Below, piece after piece: positions 1-9,228 of a stretch of DNA of 64,000 nt (the first letter of the stretch is position 1; the number at the start of each line of letters is the position of its first letter). The position numbers were made by a program, and so were the translations under genes. The stretch comes from CAZQHK01 sp964593455. Lineage in GTDB: Bacteria; Muiribacteriota; CAYSPT01. The notes below the pieces were generated by a model that saw only the letters and a program-made list of their open reading frames with translations, ran no database searches and had not been told where the DNA came from. Where the stretch lies: NCBI GenBank assembly GCA_964593455.1, contig CAZQHK010000004.1:1-64000 (forward strand). Direction: 5' to 3'.

Positions 1-65
1 TTTTGATTTCGGGGAGCATTGTGAGGTAGAATTCAAAGGAATCGCCTGATTTAGGGTGAAATTAA

Positions 66-584
66 TTCCCTGGATATGCGTTACAACGGAGATTTTGTGC
101 TGAAGGGAAACTCTGCCTGCTCCTGGCGCTGTCGCACCGGCCCCGGCTGCTCATCCTGGACGAACCGACCGCCGGTCTCGATTCGGTGGTCCGCCGCCAG
201 TTCATAGAAGAAACCATAGAGCTCATCAGCGAGGAAGGCAGGACCGTCTTCTTTTCCCCCCATCTCATCGACGAAGTGGAACGGGTAGCAGATCGGGTAG
301 GAATCCTAACCGGCGGTTCCCTGGCTCTGGATACCAGGCTTCAGGATCTGAAAGACAATGTCCGGCGAGTCAAGGTTTTCCGTGTTCCCGAAGGTAACGA
401 GATCAAACTGCCGGAAGGCTCTTTAAACTGCCACCGCCACGACCGGGACCTTTCGTTTATCAGCACCATCGTCTCGCCGGGGATGACCAGTGACCTGAAA
501 AAACAGGGAGCACATAAAGTAGAGATCGAAGACATGTCGCTGGACGACATCTTCGTGGAACTCACCAGAGAGGAGGAGTACTGA
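66..584 (+). pseudogene. ABC transporter ATP-binding protein, 5'-truncated remnant
   Basis: The frame carries the C-terminal half of an ABC ATPase. Walker B LLILDEP, the D-loop region GLD (about 150-182) and a switch histidine in FFSPHLIDE are present. The Walker A motif and a recognisable LSGGQ-type signature are absent, and an in-frame stop lies at 63-65. The only downstream start is GTG at 186, inside the D-loop region, which cannot give a working ATPase. The stop codon overlaps the start of the permease at 584. The partner permease is also broken, so I read this as a decaying transporter. A sequencing or assembly error in the first 100 bases is the main alternative. Confidence 0.7.
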
Positions 585-2291
585 TGATACGCGCGCTTAT
601 CTGGAAAGAGTACCGGGAACACCGTTGGACGCTGGTCGGTTTTTGGGCCGCGCTGGTCGGTCTAAAACTGGGCTTGGGAGCTCTGTACCACGAGGCCATA
701 CAGCATAATACCATGAGATACGAGAACGTTGGTTTTTTGGGTGAAAGTCGGGGCGGCTCTGCTCTTTTTAGCCGCCGGTTGCCTGGCGGCAACGCTGGTT
801 CTCAACGCGCACGTCGGTTTCGGGTGGGATCAGACCACCATGTGGGTGGCAGATCTTTTTCCGAGCGGTTTGAGTTTCATGCTCATGCTGTTCGGATGCT
901 CGGTCCTGGCTTCGCACTACAGCAATGGATTCTTGCCAGCACTTCTGTTTGGTGCAATTCTCACTATCGCGGCCGTACTCGGCAGTATCAAGCTTAACTT
1001 GGCAGAAGCCTTCCCGTTTATGCAGACTGTTATAGGGCTCTCCACGCTTCTCCTGGCCTACGCAGTGTTTGTTAAATGCCAGACTGCCAGCCTGAAGCGC
1101 CGGGTGCTGTTCGGGGTAAAGGGAATCCTGCTGGCAGCCGTCTGTATTTATGCTGCTCTACACGGCTGGAACCTGTACCTGACCGCTCATCCGGGAGAAC
1201 ATGCTATAGCCCGGTTGTTCGAGACACCGCACGGTCTGGCACTGCAGACAATGGCCATACGAAAGAACGTTCCCAACAACCTTCAAGTACGGCCGTACCT
1301 GATTCCGCGAGGATCAGCGAAGGCACAGTGGTGGCAAAAACGACGGAATGTCGAATTCGAAACCTGGTCACCTGACGGGAAACTGGTGGCTCTGATTGAT
1401 CACGCCAATCATTGGGGTTTCTACCGGCACCAGGACCGCCTGCTGATCTGCAACCAGTCCGGTACGGTCCTGTTTAAAGGAGCCTGGGGTTACATAGATG
1501 ATGTTACCTGGAGCCCGAAGGAAGAAAAACTGGCGTATGTGTTTAGACCGATTAAGAAAATCTTCGGACCCAGCCGTAATCCACAGCTCCATGTTCTGGA
1601 ATCCGGTTCCCGAGAACCGGTGATGGTACCGCTAAAGATTGACCGCTGGAAACGTTTTTCACTTCTCTGGTGGAACGATGACGGAACGGCGCTTATATGT
1701 GAAATCTACGACATCAAGGAGAAAATCAATCGGTTGGTAGCAGTATCAGCCGATGGAACAAAGCTCACACTCAGTCATCCGAAACCAGAGCGCGATCTGA
1801 ACAAAATTTCATCTTCAGGCCGGAATCTAAAAGTAGTGCGGATCGAACAGGGTAAAAAGTCCTCTTATCTCCTGTGGGAAGACGGTGCTCTACGGCCATT
1901 CCTGACGTTTGATGAAAACTGGTCACTGGAAGCAATGTCACCTGACACTTCTTCAGTTCTGGTTTCTCAGTGGGAAAACCTGACGCCCGAGCACAAACGA
2001 TACAATCGCAAAACCAGGGACTGGCAAATGCGCATTTCGCTGGCTCTTATTCATCCAGATACACGGGATCCGAAGATAACAAGTGAAAACGTCTTTAAAC
2101 CGGAAGAGAGCGAAATCTTCCTGAAGAAGGAGTATAGGAATATGAAACATTTCGCTCTGCATGTACAGGCATGCTGGTCCGATCACGACCGTGTATTTTA
2201 TTTCATCACCGACTACAAAGACGATTTCACCACCATCTATAAGTTGGATCCGGAGAATCCTGTTCCACAATCGTTTCTGGAGTTCCGGTGA
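584..2291 (+). pseudogene. ABC-2-type permease with C-terminal propeller-like domain, frameshifted
   Basis: The frame opens at ATG 584 (MIRALIWKEYREHRW, typical of ABC-2 permeases) and runs to about 733. Coding then continues in the +1 frame from about 735 (FWVKVGAALLFLAAGC) to a stop at 2289-2291. The break falls in a run of six T at 733-738; five T would restore NVGFWVKVG and one protein of roughly 568 residues. The first third is hydrophobic with several membrane segments. The remainder (WSPDGKLVAL, WSPKEEKLAYV) resembles TolB/WD-type propeller blades facing the periplasm. The needed shift is +1, so the usual -1 slippage at T runs does not explain it. It is either a pseudogene or a homopolymer sequencing error. 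Confidence 0.65.
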
Positions 2292-2436
2292 GATTGGAGA
2301 TTGAGATCTGAAAAGATTCCACTACAACCTTATTTCATACCTTACTTTCTGGTATTCCAGAGGGTGGGAGGACGACCTCAAATGACGTATGGTATTGGTG
2401 TGGGCAGTCAGGCCGTGCCTTGAGAAGACCTCACCT

Positions 2437-2460
2437 CGAGCAAGAAGCGTAGAATGAAAG
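2437..2460 (+). repeat. Dispersed intergenic repeat, copy A
   Basis: Copy of the motif CAAGCARGAAGYGTAGAAAG, which recurs at 11984-12004, 18142-18169, 22791-22811, 29842-29861 and 33328-33347. This copy has GAATGAAAG in place of GAAAG. A companion element, GAGATTGAGAT, lies upstream at 2297-2307. Confidence 0.65.
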
Positions 2461-2461
2461 T

Positions 2462-2490
2462 GGGCCGGTTGGACCGGCCCGCTTATTTTA
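2462..2490 (+). terminator. Hairpin terminator after the ABC remnant
   Basis: An 8-bp perfect GC stem, GGGCCGGT with ACCGGCCC, and a 3-base loop, followed by GCTTATTTTA. It lies just beyond the encoded CCA end of selC on the opposite strand, so it may stop transcription from both sides. Confidence 0.6.
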
Positions 2491-2491
2491 C

Positions 2492-2586
2492 TGGCGGAGG
2501 CGTGTAGGAATCGAACCTACCTATCCCGGAAACCGGGACAGACTGGATTTGAAGTCCAGCAGGCACACCAGCACCTATCCGCCTCC
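2492..2586 (-). tRNA. selC: tRNA-Sec (anticodon UCA)
   Basis: A 95-nt tRNA with a long acceptor stem (GGAGGCGG pairing with CCGCCTCC), anticodon loop CTTCAAA giving UCA, and a long variable arm built on GTCCCGG/CCGGGAT. It has a GGTTCGATTCC T-arm and a genomically encoded CCA (TGG on the plus strand at 2492-2494). Length, anticodon and long variable arm are those of bacterial selenocysteine tRNA. It lies directly after selB; the last 12 bases of the selB frame, including its stop, are the first 12 bases of this tRNA. Confidence 0.96.
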
Positions 2587-4416
2587 AATTATCCTCGTGT
2601 TTCCTGTTCGTTCGGTAAACTTGATACCATCCAGATATTCCAGAAGTGGAATAGCATATTTTCTGGTAGTTTGCAAGACGTTTTTGAGATCAGCCGCGGT
2701 GGCGGGACCGTGAGCGGAGATGTGTTTTCGTATCATATTCTTGGCGTCATCGAGGCACTGCCGGTGAAAGAAAAGCTCAGCGGCTATCTTGACCAGGACT
2801 CCGTCATCCACCAGGATTTTCAAGATAGCGTCCGGTTTGGTCAGGGGCGGAGCAAACTTCGCGGCCAGGAACGTGCGTTCCATTTCTTCACGTTTCTTCA
2901 TCTCTGCAGTGCTGAGCTGAGGCTGCCAACCCGTCCGCCGCACCAGGTCGCCTCTGGTTTCCACCTCGTTCATCTGCCCTACCAGCAGGTTGAAGACTTC
3001 CCGATCGAGTTTCAGGCGGGTATATATCTTGTCTTTTGCCAACCAGGACTTGAGCGGCGAACTATCGTGAAGCGAAGTAACCCTGTCTGTGATCGATCCT
3101 GAGAATTTCTGAAACGCTTTTTCGGCGAACAAATACTGTTTCAGTACCCGGATCCGGGATGAAGATAACAGCTTCTTTAGGGCATCATCGAACTCCCGGT
3201 CCGTGAACTGGAGCCGCCGCTGAACCACCCTGCTCTCCTGGTACCCATTATCCAGACAGCTCAATATGATGTCACCGGTTTTTCCGCCGGCCATGGTCTC
3301 AAGCCTGTTCAACACCACCTTATCGTGTCGTCGGTGACGGCCGGGATAGGCATCCAGGATCACACCACCACCGATAGTCGTCTGCGGTGAATAGCTCCTG
3401 ATAATGAACCGCTCCCCCCGGCGGGCGGCTAAAGGTTTTTCCAACCTGAATTGCACGAAAGCTGTTTCCCCCGGCTTGACCTCGTCGATACCCAGAGGTT
3501 TCACCCTGGCCATTATTTCACTGGTCCCGGTGTGAAACCTTATCCGGCGCCAGTATTTAAGGGTTCGTTTAGTATCGGCCAAAAGCTCCAGTTTTGCTTC
3601 CACTACCCGGGTGGGCTCAATCAAGCCAGGATGACTGATGACATCACCGCGATGAATTTCCGATTTGCTCACATCAGCCAGGTTGAGCGCGGTGCGCTGG
3701 CCGGCGACCGCTTCCTGCGCCTGGTGCTTATGAATCTGGATTCCCCGCACCCGGGAGGTGAGATCCTGCGGCAGAATTTCTACACGGGTGCCGGTTTTCA
3801 CCTTGCCTGACATAAGCGTACCGGTGATGACCGTCCCGAATCCGGACATGGTAAACACCCGGTCGACCGGCAGCATCAGTACTCCCTCCGGATTACGCCT
3901 CTCAACACGATGAGCTATGATCGAAATCTCTTTTTTTACTTCATCTAGCCCCCGGCCGTCTATTACCGAGACCGGGAGTACCGGAGAGCCTTGAAGAAAC
4001 GTGCCGCCCACCAGCTGTTCTATCTCGTCTTTGACCAGCTCCAGCATCTCCTCGTCCACCAGGTCGGCCTTGGTCAAGGCGATGATCCCGTGTTTCAAAC
4101 CCAGCAGTTTCACGATCTGGAGGTGTTCCACGGTTTGGGGCATGACACCATCGTCGGCGGCAACCGTAAGGAGTACGATATCGATCCCTCCCACTCCGGC
4201 CACCATGTTCTTGATGAATCGTTCATGTCCGGGCACGTCAACCACGCTGGCCGTCAGTTCATCGGTCAGACTGAAGGGAGCGAATCCCAATTCAATGGAC
4301 ATCTCCCGCTGCTTCTCCTCGGGCAGCCGGTCGGTATCTATCCCAGTGAGTGCTTTGGTCAAGCGGGTCTTGCCGTGGTCGATGTGGCCCGCGGTGCCGA
4401 TAATGACATGTTTCAT
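2575..4416 (-). CDS. selB: Selenocysteine-specific elongation factor SelB
   Basis: 613 residues. This GTPase carries Sec-tRNA to the ribosome and binds the SECIS hairpin. The N-terminus has the G1 motif GTAGHIDHGKT, G3 DVPGHE and G4 LTKAD; EF-Tu-like beta domains follow, and the C-terminal part (about 400-613) has the winged-helix character that binds SECIS RNA. The ATG at 4416 was chosen because it overlaps the selA stop as ATGA; an in-frame TTG at 4428 is less likely. The frame ends in TAG inside the acceptor stem of selC, an overlap of 12 bases. It forms an operon with selA and selC and serves the recoded HdrA gene in this window. Confidence 0.96.
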   Translation of the reverse strand: MKHVIIGTAGHIDHGKTRLTKALTGIDTDRLPEEKQREMSIELGFAPFSLTDELTASVVDVPGHERFIKNMVAGVGGIDIVLLTVAADDGVMPQTVEHLQIVKLLGLKHGIIALTKADLVDEEMLELVKDEIEQLVGGTFLQGSPVLPVSVIDGRGLDEVKKEISIIAHRVERRNPEGVLMLPVDRVFTMSGFGTVITGTLMSGKVKTGTRVEILPQDLTSRVRGIQIHKHQAQEAVAGQRTALNLADVSKSEIHRGDVISHPGLIEPTRVVEAKLELLADTKRTLKYWRRIRFHTGTSEIMARVKPLGIDEVKPGETAFVQFRLEKPLAARRGERFIIRSYSPQTTIGGGVILDAYPGRHRRHDKVVLNRLETMAGGKTGDIILSCLDNGYQESRVVQRRLQFTDREFDDALKKLLSSSRIRVLKQYLFAEKAFQKFSGSITDRVTSLHDSSPLKSWLAKDKIYTRLKLDREVFNLLVGQMNEVETRGDLVRRTGWQPQLSTAEMKKREEMERTFLAAKFAPPLTKPDAILKILVDDGVLVKIAAELFFHRQCLDDAKNMIRKHISAHGPATAADLKNVLQTTRKYAIPLLEYLDGIKFTERTGNTRIIGGG

Positions 4417-5822
4417 AATCGTTTCCAAACCGCAGTTTCGAACACAGACACGATCTCCGGGACCTGCTCGTCGGTCACCGTGCGAAGATCTAGAATAAGT
4501 TTATCGTGTGCAATCCGGCCGATGACAGGAGGTGTGCTTTGCCTCAATTGAGCGGCCAGTTCATCCACTGAAATGTCTTTGGGGATGATTGACACCAGTT
4601 TGGTAGGAAGTTCTTCGGTAGCGAATGATCCTCCGCCGATCATGGAACTCCCGTCAACGATTTTCAGAGTGATCCGGTCACCGACAGCTTTTTCCAGGGT
4701 GGCGGCCAATTTCTCGGCACGCTTCGCGATCACCTCAAGCGGCATGGATATAAGCTTCAAGGTGGGATTAACTGACTGCACATCCCGGTCTACCAGGTAC
4801 TCCCGCAACACGGCTTCCAGGGCCGCCAACGTCAGTTTGCACACTCTGACCGCCCGGGCCATGGGATTCTTTTTTATACGGTCTATAGAGCTTTTCTTGC
4901 CGAGAATGATGCCCGCCTGGGGACCACCCGGCATCTTGTCCGCACTGAAGGTGACGACATCCGTTCCGGCTTTAACCGCGGCGGTAATCAGTGGTTCGCT
5001 GGTAAGACCGAACTGAGTCAGAGGGATAACACTTCCGCTCCCCAGGTCGTACATGACCGGGATATCGATGTTGCTTCCAACAGACACCAGTTCCGTCAAG
5101 GACGCCTCGGTGGTGTATCCGACGATTCGGTAGTTACTGGTGTGCACCTTGACAAAGAGAGCCGTGTCATCGGTCACCGCCCGGCGATAGTCTTCCACCG
5201 TCACCCGGTTCGTTGTACCTACCTCCACCATAGAACATTCGCTGCGTTTCATGATCTCCGGCATCCGGAAAGAACCGCCGATTTCCACCAATTCTCCCCG
5301 GGCCACGACCACTTCCCGATGATAGGCCAGGGTGTTGAGAGCAAGCATGAAGGCAGCGGCGTTGTTGTTGACTACCAGACATGCTTCAGCGCCGGTCAGG
5401 GTGCAAATCAGCTGCTGTAAATGGTGTTGTCTGGAACCTCTCTGGCCGCTTGCAAGATCGAGTTCGAGGTTGCAGTAGTTCCCGGCGGCTTCCAGTAAAG
5501 CTTCCCGGGCGGCCCGGCTGAGTATGGCTCGGCCGAGACCGGTGTGGAGGATTATTCCGGTAGCATTGATAACCCGACGCAGCGAGGGCTTAAGGAGTTG
5601 CTCTACTTTTTGCGTGATACGTGCCGCTATACCGGTCTGAGAAAAATCAACATCTTCGCCGGAGGAAACCCGTTTCCTGATCTCCTTCAGAACATCCTGA
5701 ATACACCTGACAGTGAAATCTCTTTTATAGGCAGATAGAAGCTTTTCAAGCTCCGAATACTGCAGAATTTTCTCGACGGACGGAATTTTTCGAAAATCAG
5801 AATATTCTATTTCATGCTCCAT
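4413..5822 (-). CDS. selA: L-seryl-tRNA(Sec) selenium transferase SelA
   Basis: 469 residues, the usual bacterial SelA length. This PLP enzyme converts Ser-tRNA(Sec) to Sec-tRNA(Sec) with selenophosphate. The N-terminal region (RRVINATGIILHTGLGRA) and the PLP-lysine segment FSADKMPGGPQAG are characteristic. The ATG at 5822 follows an AAAGGCGG ribosome site at good spacing. It is first in a selA-selB-selC transcription unit driven by a promoter at 5868-5897. No selD is visible in the window. Confidence 0.96.
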   Translation of the reverse strand: MEHEIEYSDFRKIPSVEKILQYSELEKLLSAYKRDFTVRCIQDVLKEIRKRVSSGEDVDFSQTGIAARITQKVEQLLKPSLRRVINATGIILHTGLGRAILSRAAREALLEAAGNYCNLELDLASGQRGSRQHHLQQLICTLTGAEACLVVNNNAAAFMLALNTLAYHREVVVARGELVEIGGSFRMPEIMKRSECSMVEVGTTNRVTVEDYRRAVTDDTALFVKVHTSNYRIVGYTTEASLTELVSVGSNIDIPVMYDLGSGSVIPLTQFGLTSEPLITAAVKAGTDVVTFSADKMPGGPQAGIILGKKSSIDRIKKNPMARAVRVCKLTLAALEAVLREYLVDRDVQSVNPTLKLISMPLEVIAKRAEKLAATLEKAVGDRITLKIVDGSSMIGGGSFATEELPTKLVSIIPKDISVDELAAQLRQSTPPVIGRIAHDKLILDLRTVTDEQVPEIVSVFETAVWKRL

Positions 5823-5867
5823 AATACACCGCCTTTTAGAACAGCAAACCGTTCAAGAACAGGATTA

Positions 5868-5897
5868 ATACTATCCTTCCATTGTCTCATTTGTCAA
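5868..5897 (-). promoter_or_regulatory. Promoter of selA-selB-selC
   Basis: On the minus strand, TTGACA (5897-5892), an 18-base spacer and TAGTAT (5873-5868), leaving a leader of about 40 bases before the selA ATG. Confidence 0.6.
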
Positions 5898-5951
5898 GGT
5901 TTAGCAATGGTTTGGAGATCTGCTGTTCCAAAGCGCAGGCAGCGACAGTGC

Positions 5952-5980
5952 TTGACAGTCAGTACTGCTTGTGATAACAA
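5952..5980 (+). promoter_or_regulatory. Promoter of moeA, predicted leaderless transcript
   Basis: TTGACA (5952-5957), a 17-base spacer and TAACAA (5975-5980). Transcription would begin around 5986-5988, only about 5 bases before the moeA ATG at 5992. No ribosome binding site is visible, as expected for a leaderless message. Confidence 0.55.
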
Positions 5981-5991
5981 TTTGGTTCGTT

Positions 5992-7197
5992 ATGCGGAAA
6001 CAATTTATCGAATTTGAGGAAGCTCTGAATCGTATCGGAGCAATTGATTTTTTGCCAGGGAGAACGCCGGTCGAAGACCGTCCGCTGGAGGAAGCAACGG
6101 GTTGCGTCTTGGCCGAACCGGTGACAGCCGTGATTTCATCACCGCCGTTCACCAACTCCGCTATGGACGGATTCGCCTACCGGCATCCGGGAACCGGTGG
6201 TGTTATCCGGCTTCCCATTGCCGGTACCGTTTACGCCGCTGATCATATAGAGTGCACCGGACAAGACCATGCTCACCGCATTATGACGGGAGCCCCCCTG
6301 CCGGCCTGCAGCGACTCGGTGGTGAAGGTTGAAGACTGTACCGAACCTGAAAAAGGTATGGTCGAATTCGAACTCCCTGCCATTACCGGTTTGAATGTCA
6401 GAAAAGAAGGAGAGGACTTGACAGTAGGCCGGCTTCTGTACGAGAAAGGGACTATTCTTGATTCCCCCGCCCTGCTGGTGCTGGCCAGTCAGGGATTTTC
6501 CACGATCAAGATCATACCTCCTCCCAGAGTCGGAATCATCTCAACCGGTTCGGAGATAACCGAACCGGGTCAACCGCTTAAACCAGGCATGATCTATAAC
6601 TCATCTCAGGTTTTCTTGAAGTCGGAAATAAAGCGGCTGGGGCTCTGGTTAGCGTTCTGCCAAAAGATCCCGGACGATAAAGACCTTACCCGACGGATTG
6701 CAGGAAACGCGGACGCCGATATCGTCATTTCAACCGGCGGCATCTCCATGGGGGAAAAGGACTATATTCCCGGCGAACTTGACGAGACCGGTTACCATAT
6801 CCTTTTCCACGGCGTAGCTATGCGCCCAGGACAGCCCAATCTCCTGGCAAAAAAAGAAGGAGGAGCCTGCTGGATCGGACTGCCCGGAAACACCATCGCG
6901 ACTATGATCGGATTCAGGTTTTTATTCCTTCCCCTGGTAAGGCGGTTTTACGGTCTCGAGCACCGCGAAAATGGCCGAAGCGCAACCTTGACCACCGAGG
7001 CACCCTCTTTGCGAGGAAAAACGAGGTTCTACCGAGGGGTTCTGAAAGAAGACGCCAACGGAGAAACCAGGGTCACCCTGGACCGCTTCCAGTCTTCCTA
7101 TGCGGTGTCACCAACCATACGGAGCAACTGTTTTCTCAGGCTGGATAAAGAAGGAAGCCGGACAGGAAAGGCGTTCGGTTTCGTGGGAAATCTCTAA
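5992..7197 (+). CDS. moeA: Molybdopterin molybdotransferase MoeA
   Basis: 401 residues, full length. It inserts molybdate (or tungstate) into adenylylated molybdopterin in the cytoplasm. The N-terminal MoeA region (SPPFTNSAMDGFAY), the MoaB/Mog-like domain with STGSEI and STGGISMGEKDY, and a C-terminal MoeA domain IV are all present. An in-frame GTG at 5971 lies inside the predicted -10 region, so ATG 5992 is preferred. The metal cofactor is needed by the aldehyde ferredoxin oxidoreductase at 13537. A flavoprotein gene follows after 14 bases. Confidence 0.93.
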   Translation: MRKQFIEFEEALNRIGAIDFLPGRTPVEDRPLEEATGCVLAEPVTAVISSPPFTNSAMDGFAYRHPGTGGVIRLPIAGTVYAADHIECTGQDHAHRIMTGAPLPACSDSVVKVEDCTEPEKGMVEFELPAITGLNVRKEGEDLTVGRLLYEKGTILDSPALLVLASQGFSTIKIIPPPRVGIISTGSEITEPGQPLKPGMIYNSSQVFLKSEIKRLGLWLAFCQKIPDDKDLTRRIAGNADADIVISTGGISMGEKDYIPGELDETGYHILFHGVAMRPGQPNLLAKKEGGACWIGLPGNTIATMIGFRFLFLPLVRRFYGLEHRENGRSATLTTEAPSLRGKTRFYRGVLKEDANGETRVTLDRFQSSYAVSPTIRSNCFLRLDKEGSRTGKAFGFVGNL

Positions 7198-7211
7198 GGG
7201 AGGATAAAACT

Positions 7212-7766
7212 ATGCAGATAACAGCGTTTATTGGCAGTCCCCGGAAGGAAGGCAACACCAATATTCTGGTTGAATCAATTCTCGACGGGGCCCGGTCTAA
7301 AGGTGCCGCTACCGAGAAGATTTTTCTCTATGATCTGGCTATGTCCGGCTGTATCGCGTGCGAGGGGTGCAAACGAGGAGATCGGTGTGTTCTGAATGAT
7401 GATATGACGCCTCTGTATGACCTGATTCAAGAAAGTGATGTCGTCATTCTCTCCTCACCTATCTATATAGGACGGATTTCCGGACCGCTCAAATCCTTCT
7501 TCGACCGCTGGTATGCCTTCATGGACAGTGAATTCAACAGTCGGATTACACCTCAAAAGAAGATTGTCGCCGTGACCGTGTATGCCGCTCCGGAAGGAAT
7601 GTTTAAGGGAGAAGCAGATTATATCCTCTCATGGTGCGAGCGATGGGGTATGATCTCCGCCGGTTCCATGGAGATAAGTGATGTGGCCGAACTCGGGGCC
7701 ATGAAAAAAAAGGCAGCTACTCTTCAGGAAGCGCGCGCACTGGGCGAGAGCCTGGGGACGAAATAG
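7212..7766 (+). CDS. NADPH-dependent FMN reductase / iron-sulfur flavoprotein family
   Basis: 184 residues with a flavodoxin-like fold. The FMN loop GSPRKEGNTN is at the N-terminus, and a cysteine cluster CIACEGCKRGDRC near residues 48-60 resembles the compact cluster of archaeal-type iron-sulfur flavoproteins. SSPIYIGRISGPLKSFFDRW is typical of the family. A ribosome site GGGAGG lies just upstream of the ATG, and the gene follows moeA at 14 bases. The physiological partner is unknown; it may pass electrons between ferredoxin and a small acceptor. Confidence 0.85.
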   Translation: MQITAFIGSPRKEGNTNILVESILDGARSKGAATEKIFLYDLAMSGCIACEGCKRGDRCVLNDDMTPLYDLIQESDVVILSSPIYIGRISGPLKSFFDRWYAFMDSEFNSRITPQKKIVAVTVYAAPEGMFKGEADYILSWCERWGMISAGSMEISDVAELGAMKKKAATLQEARALGESLGTK

Positions 7767-7837
7767 TAATCAGGAGATGTTTACGTGGTTGAAATGGGAA
7801 AATGTTTTTTGGGCTGCACTTGCCTTAAAGCTGCCGT

Positions 7838-8791
7838 TTAGCGAGGCAACAATCGATCGAGGACCGTATTGAGGGTGGACTCCAGATCTCTCCGGCCGGC
7901 TACGGCTTCCTGTAAGATGTTGGTCAGGTCCTGATTATCGGCGATTGTGGAGTTTACCCTGGTCTCGATTTTTCGAGACAGCAGCCGTTTTAAACGGTTC
8001 ATCCGTTTACGTTTACGGACCCCTTGAAGACGGTCTTCATCCAGCAGATACCGCCAGTGCTTGTCCAGTGCCTGGAAGAGCTCGTCAACTCCATTGCCGG
8101 TGTGTGCCGACGTTTCCACCAGAGGACACTGCCAGGTCTCTCTTCGGGAACGCTCACGGCACCAGGTCTTTAACCGGGCTGATGCCTCTATACCGCCGGG
8201 AAGGTCCTTCTTGTTGAGAACCACCACGTCGCCCACTTCCAGCAGTCCCGCTTTCATCAGCTGGATATTATCGCCGAGCCCGGGAGCTTCCACCACCACA
8301 GTGGTATCGGCGAGATCGGACACCTCCGGTTCCGACTGTCCGACGCCCACGGTCTCCACCAGAACGCGGTTGAATCCCATGGCTTCCATCACCGGGACGA
8401 TCAGCTCCACGGAAGAAACGGCACCTTCCAAATCGCTTCGAACCGGGACGCTCCTGATGAACACGTCCCGATCGACGGCATGCCCCTGCATCCTGATTCG
8501 GTCTCCCAGCAGCGCCCCGCCGGTAAGCTGGCTGGCGGGATCCTGCGAGATAATTCCGATCCGTTCATCGTTGGTCCGGTAGACGGATACCAGGGCGTTG
8601 ATCAGGGAACTTTTTCCTACCCCGGGCGGACCGGTGAACACGATTCGATGCGCCGTGATGGAATCGGACCGGAGCTGGTATAAAACCTCCAGCGCCTTCC
8701 GGTCCCAGCGTTCCAAAGCGGTTATCAACCGTGCCGCCGCCCGACGGTCACCGGTGCGTACAGCCTCGATTACTTCATTTACTGAACTCAT
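7838..8791 (-). CDS. meaB: MeaB/ArgK-type GTPase, methylmalonyl-CoA mutase chaperone
   Basis: 317 residues. MeaB proteins guard and reload the cobalamin of methylmalonyl-CoA mutase using GTP. The P-loop FTGPPGVGKSSLINAL, the ETVGVGQSE switch and the NKKD base-recognition motif are visible. It is the last gene of the methylmalonyl-CoA operon and starts 4 bases after the mutase small subunit, which supports the functional assignment over other G3E GTPases. Confidence 0.95.
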   Translation of the reverse strand: MSSVNEVIEAVRTGDRRAAARLITALERWDRKALEVLYQLRSDSITAHRIVFTGPPGVGKSSLINALVSVYRTNDERIGIISQDPASQLTGGALLGDRIRMQGHAVDRDVFIRSVPVRSDLEGAVSSVELIVPVMEAMGFNRVLVETVGVGQSEPEVSDLADTTVVVEAPGLGDNIQLMKAGLLEVGDVVVLNKKDLPGGIEASARLKTWCRERSRRETWQCPLVETSAHTGNGVDELFQALDKHWRYLLDEDRLQGVRKRKRMNRLKRLLSRKIETRVNSTIADNQDLTNILQEAVAGRRDLESTLNTVLDRLLPR

Positions 8792-8794
8792 TCT

Positions 8795-9205
8795 TTACTT
8801 TTCACGCTTCTTGCCGACCAGGTTTTTTATGGACTCGACGATGCTCTCCAGACTGGTTCCGGGTCCGAACACGGCGGCGATTCCTGCTTTCTTCAGCGAA
8901 GGCCAGTCGGATTCGGGAATGATCCCGCCGGCCAGTACCGGTATGTCGCCGGCGCCGCTCTCGTTCAAGCACGCCACCACCTGCGGCAGCACATGATTAT
9001 GCGCGCCGGAGAGGATACTCAAACCGATGCAGTCCACGTCCTCTTCCAGGGCGGCGGCGGCGATCTGCTCCGGTGTCTGATGAAGGCCGGTGTAGATCAC
9101 GTTCATCCCGGCATCCACCAGAGCCCGAGCCACTACCCTGGCCCCGCGGTCGTGCCCGTCCAAACCGGGTTTTCCGATAAGTACCTTGATAGGAGAATCA
9201 AGCAC
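8795..9205 (-). CDS. Methylmalonyl-CoA mutase, cobalamin-binding small subunit
   Basis: 136 residues, a stand-alone B12-binding domain. GKPGLDGHDRGARVVA contains the DxHxxG lower-ligand motif, and LSILSGAH and LAGGIIP complete the cobalamin pocket. It pairs with the catalytic subunit at 10282, the split form known from many anaerobes. The start is GTG at 9205, preceded by AAGGGGA at 7 bases. The methyltransferase gene lies 23 bases upstream in the same operon. Confidence 0.95.
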   Translation of the reverse strand: MLDSPIKVLIGKPGLDGHDRGARVVARALVDAGMNVIYTGLHQTPEQIAAAALEEDVDCIGLSILSGAHNHVLPQVVACLNESGAGDIPVLAGGIIPESDWPSLKKAGIAAVFGPGTSLESIVESIKNLVGKKREK

Positions 9206-9228
9206 AATGTAATCCCCTTCCCTGCTGC

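Noticed and set aside
733..738. Programmed frameshifting at the T run in the ABC permease
   Set aside because: The required shift is +1, whereas T-run slippage usually gives -1; the adjoining ATPase is also broken, so decay or an error is simpler.
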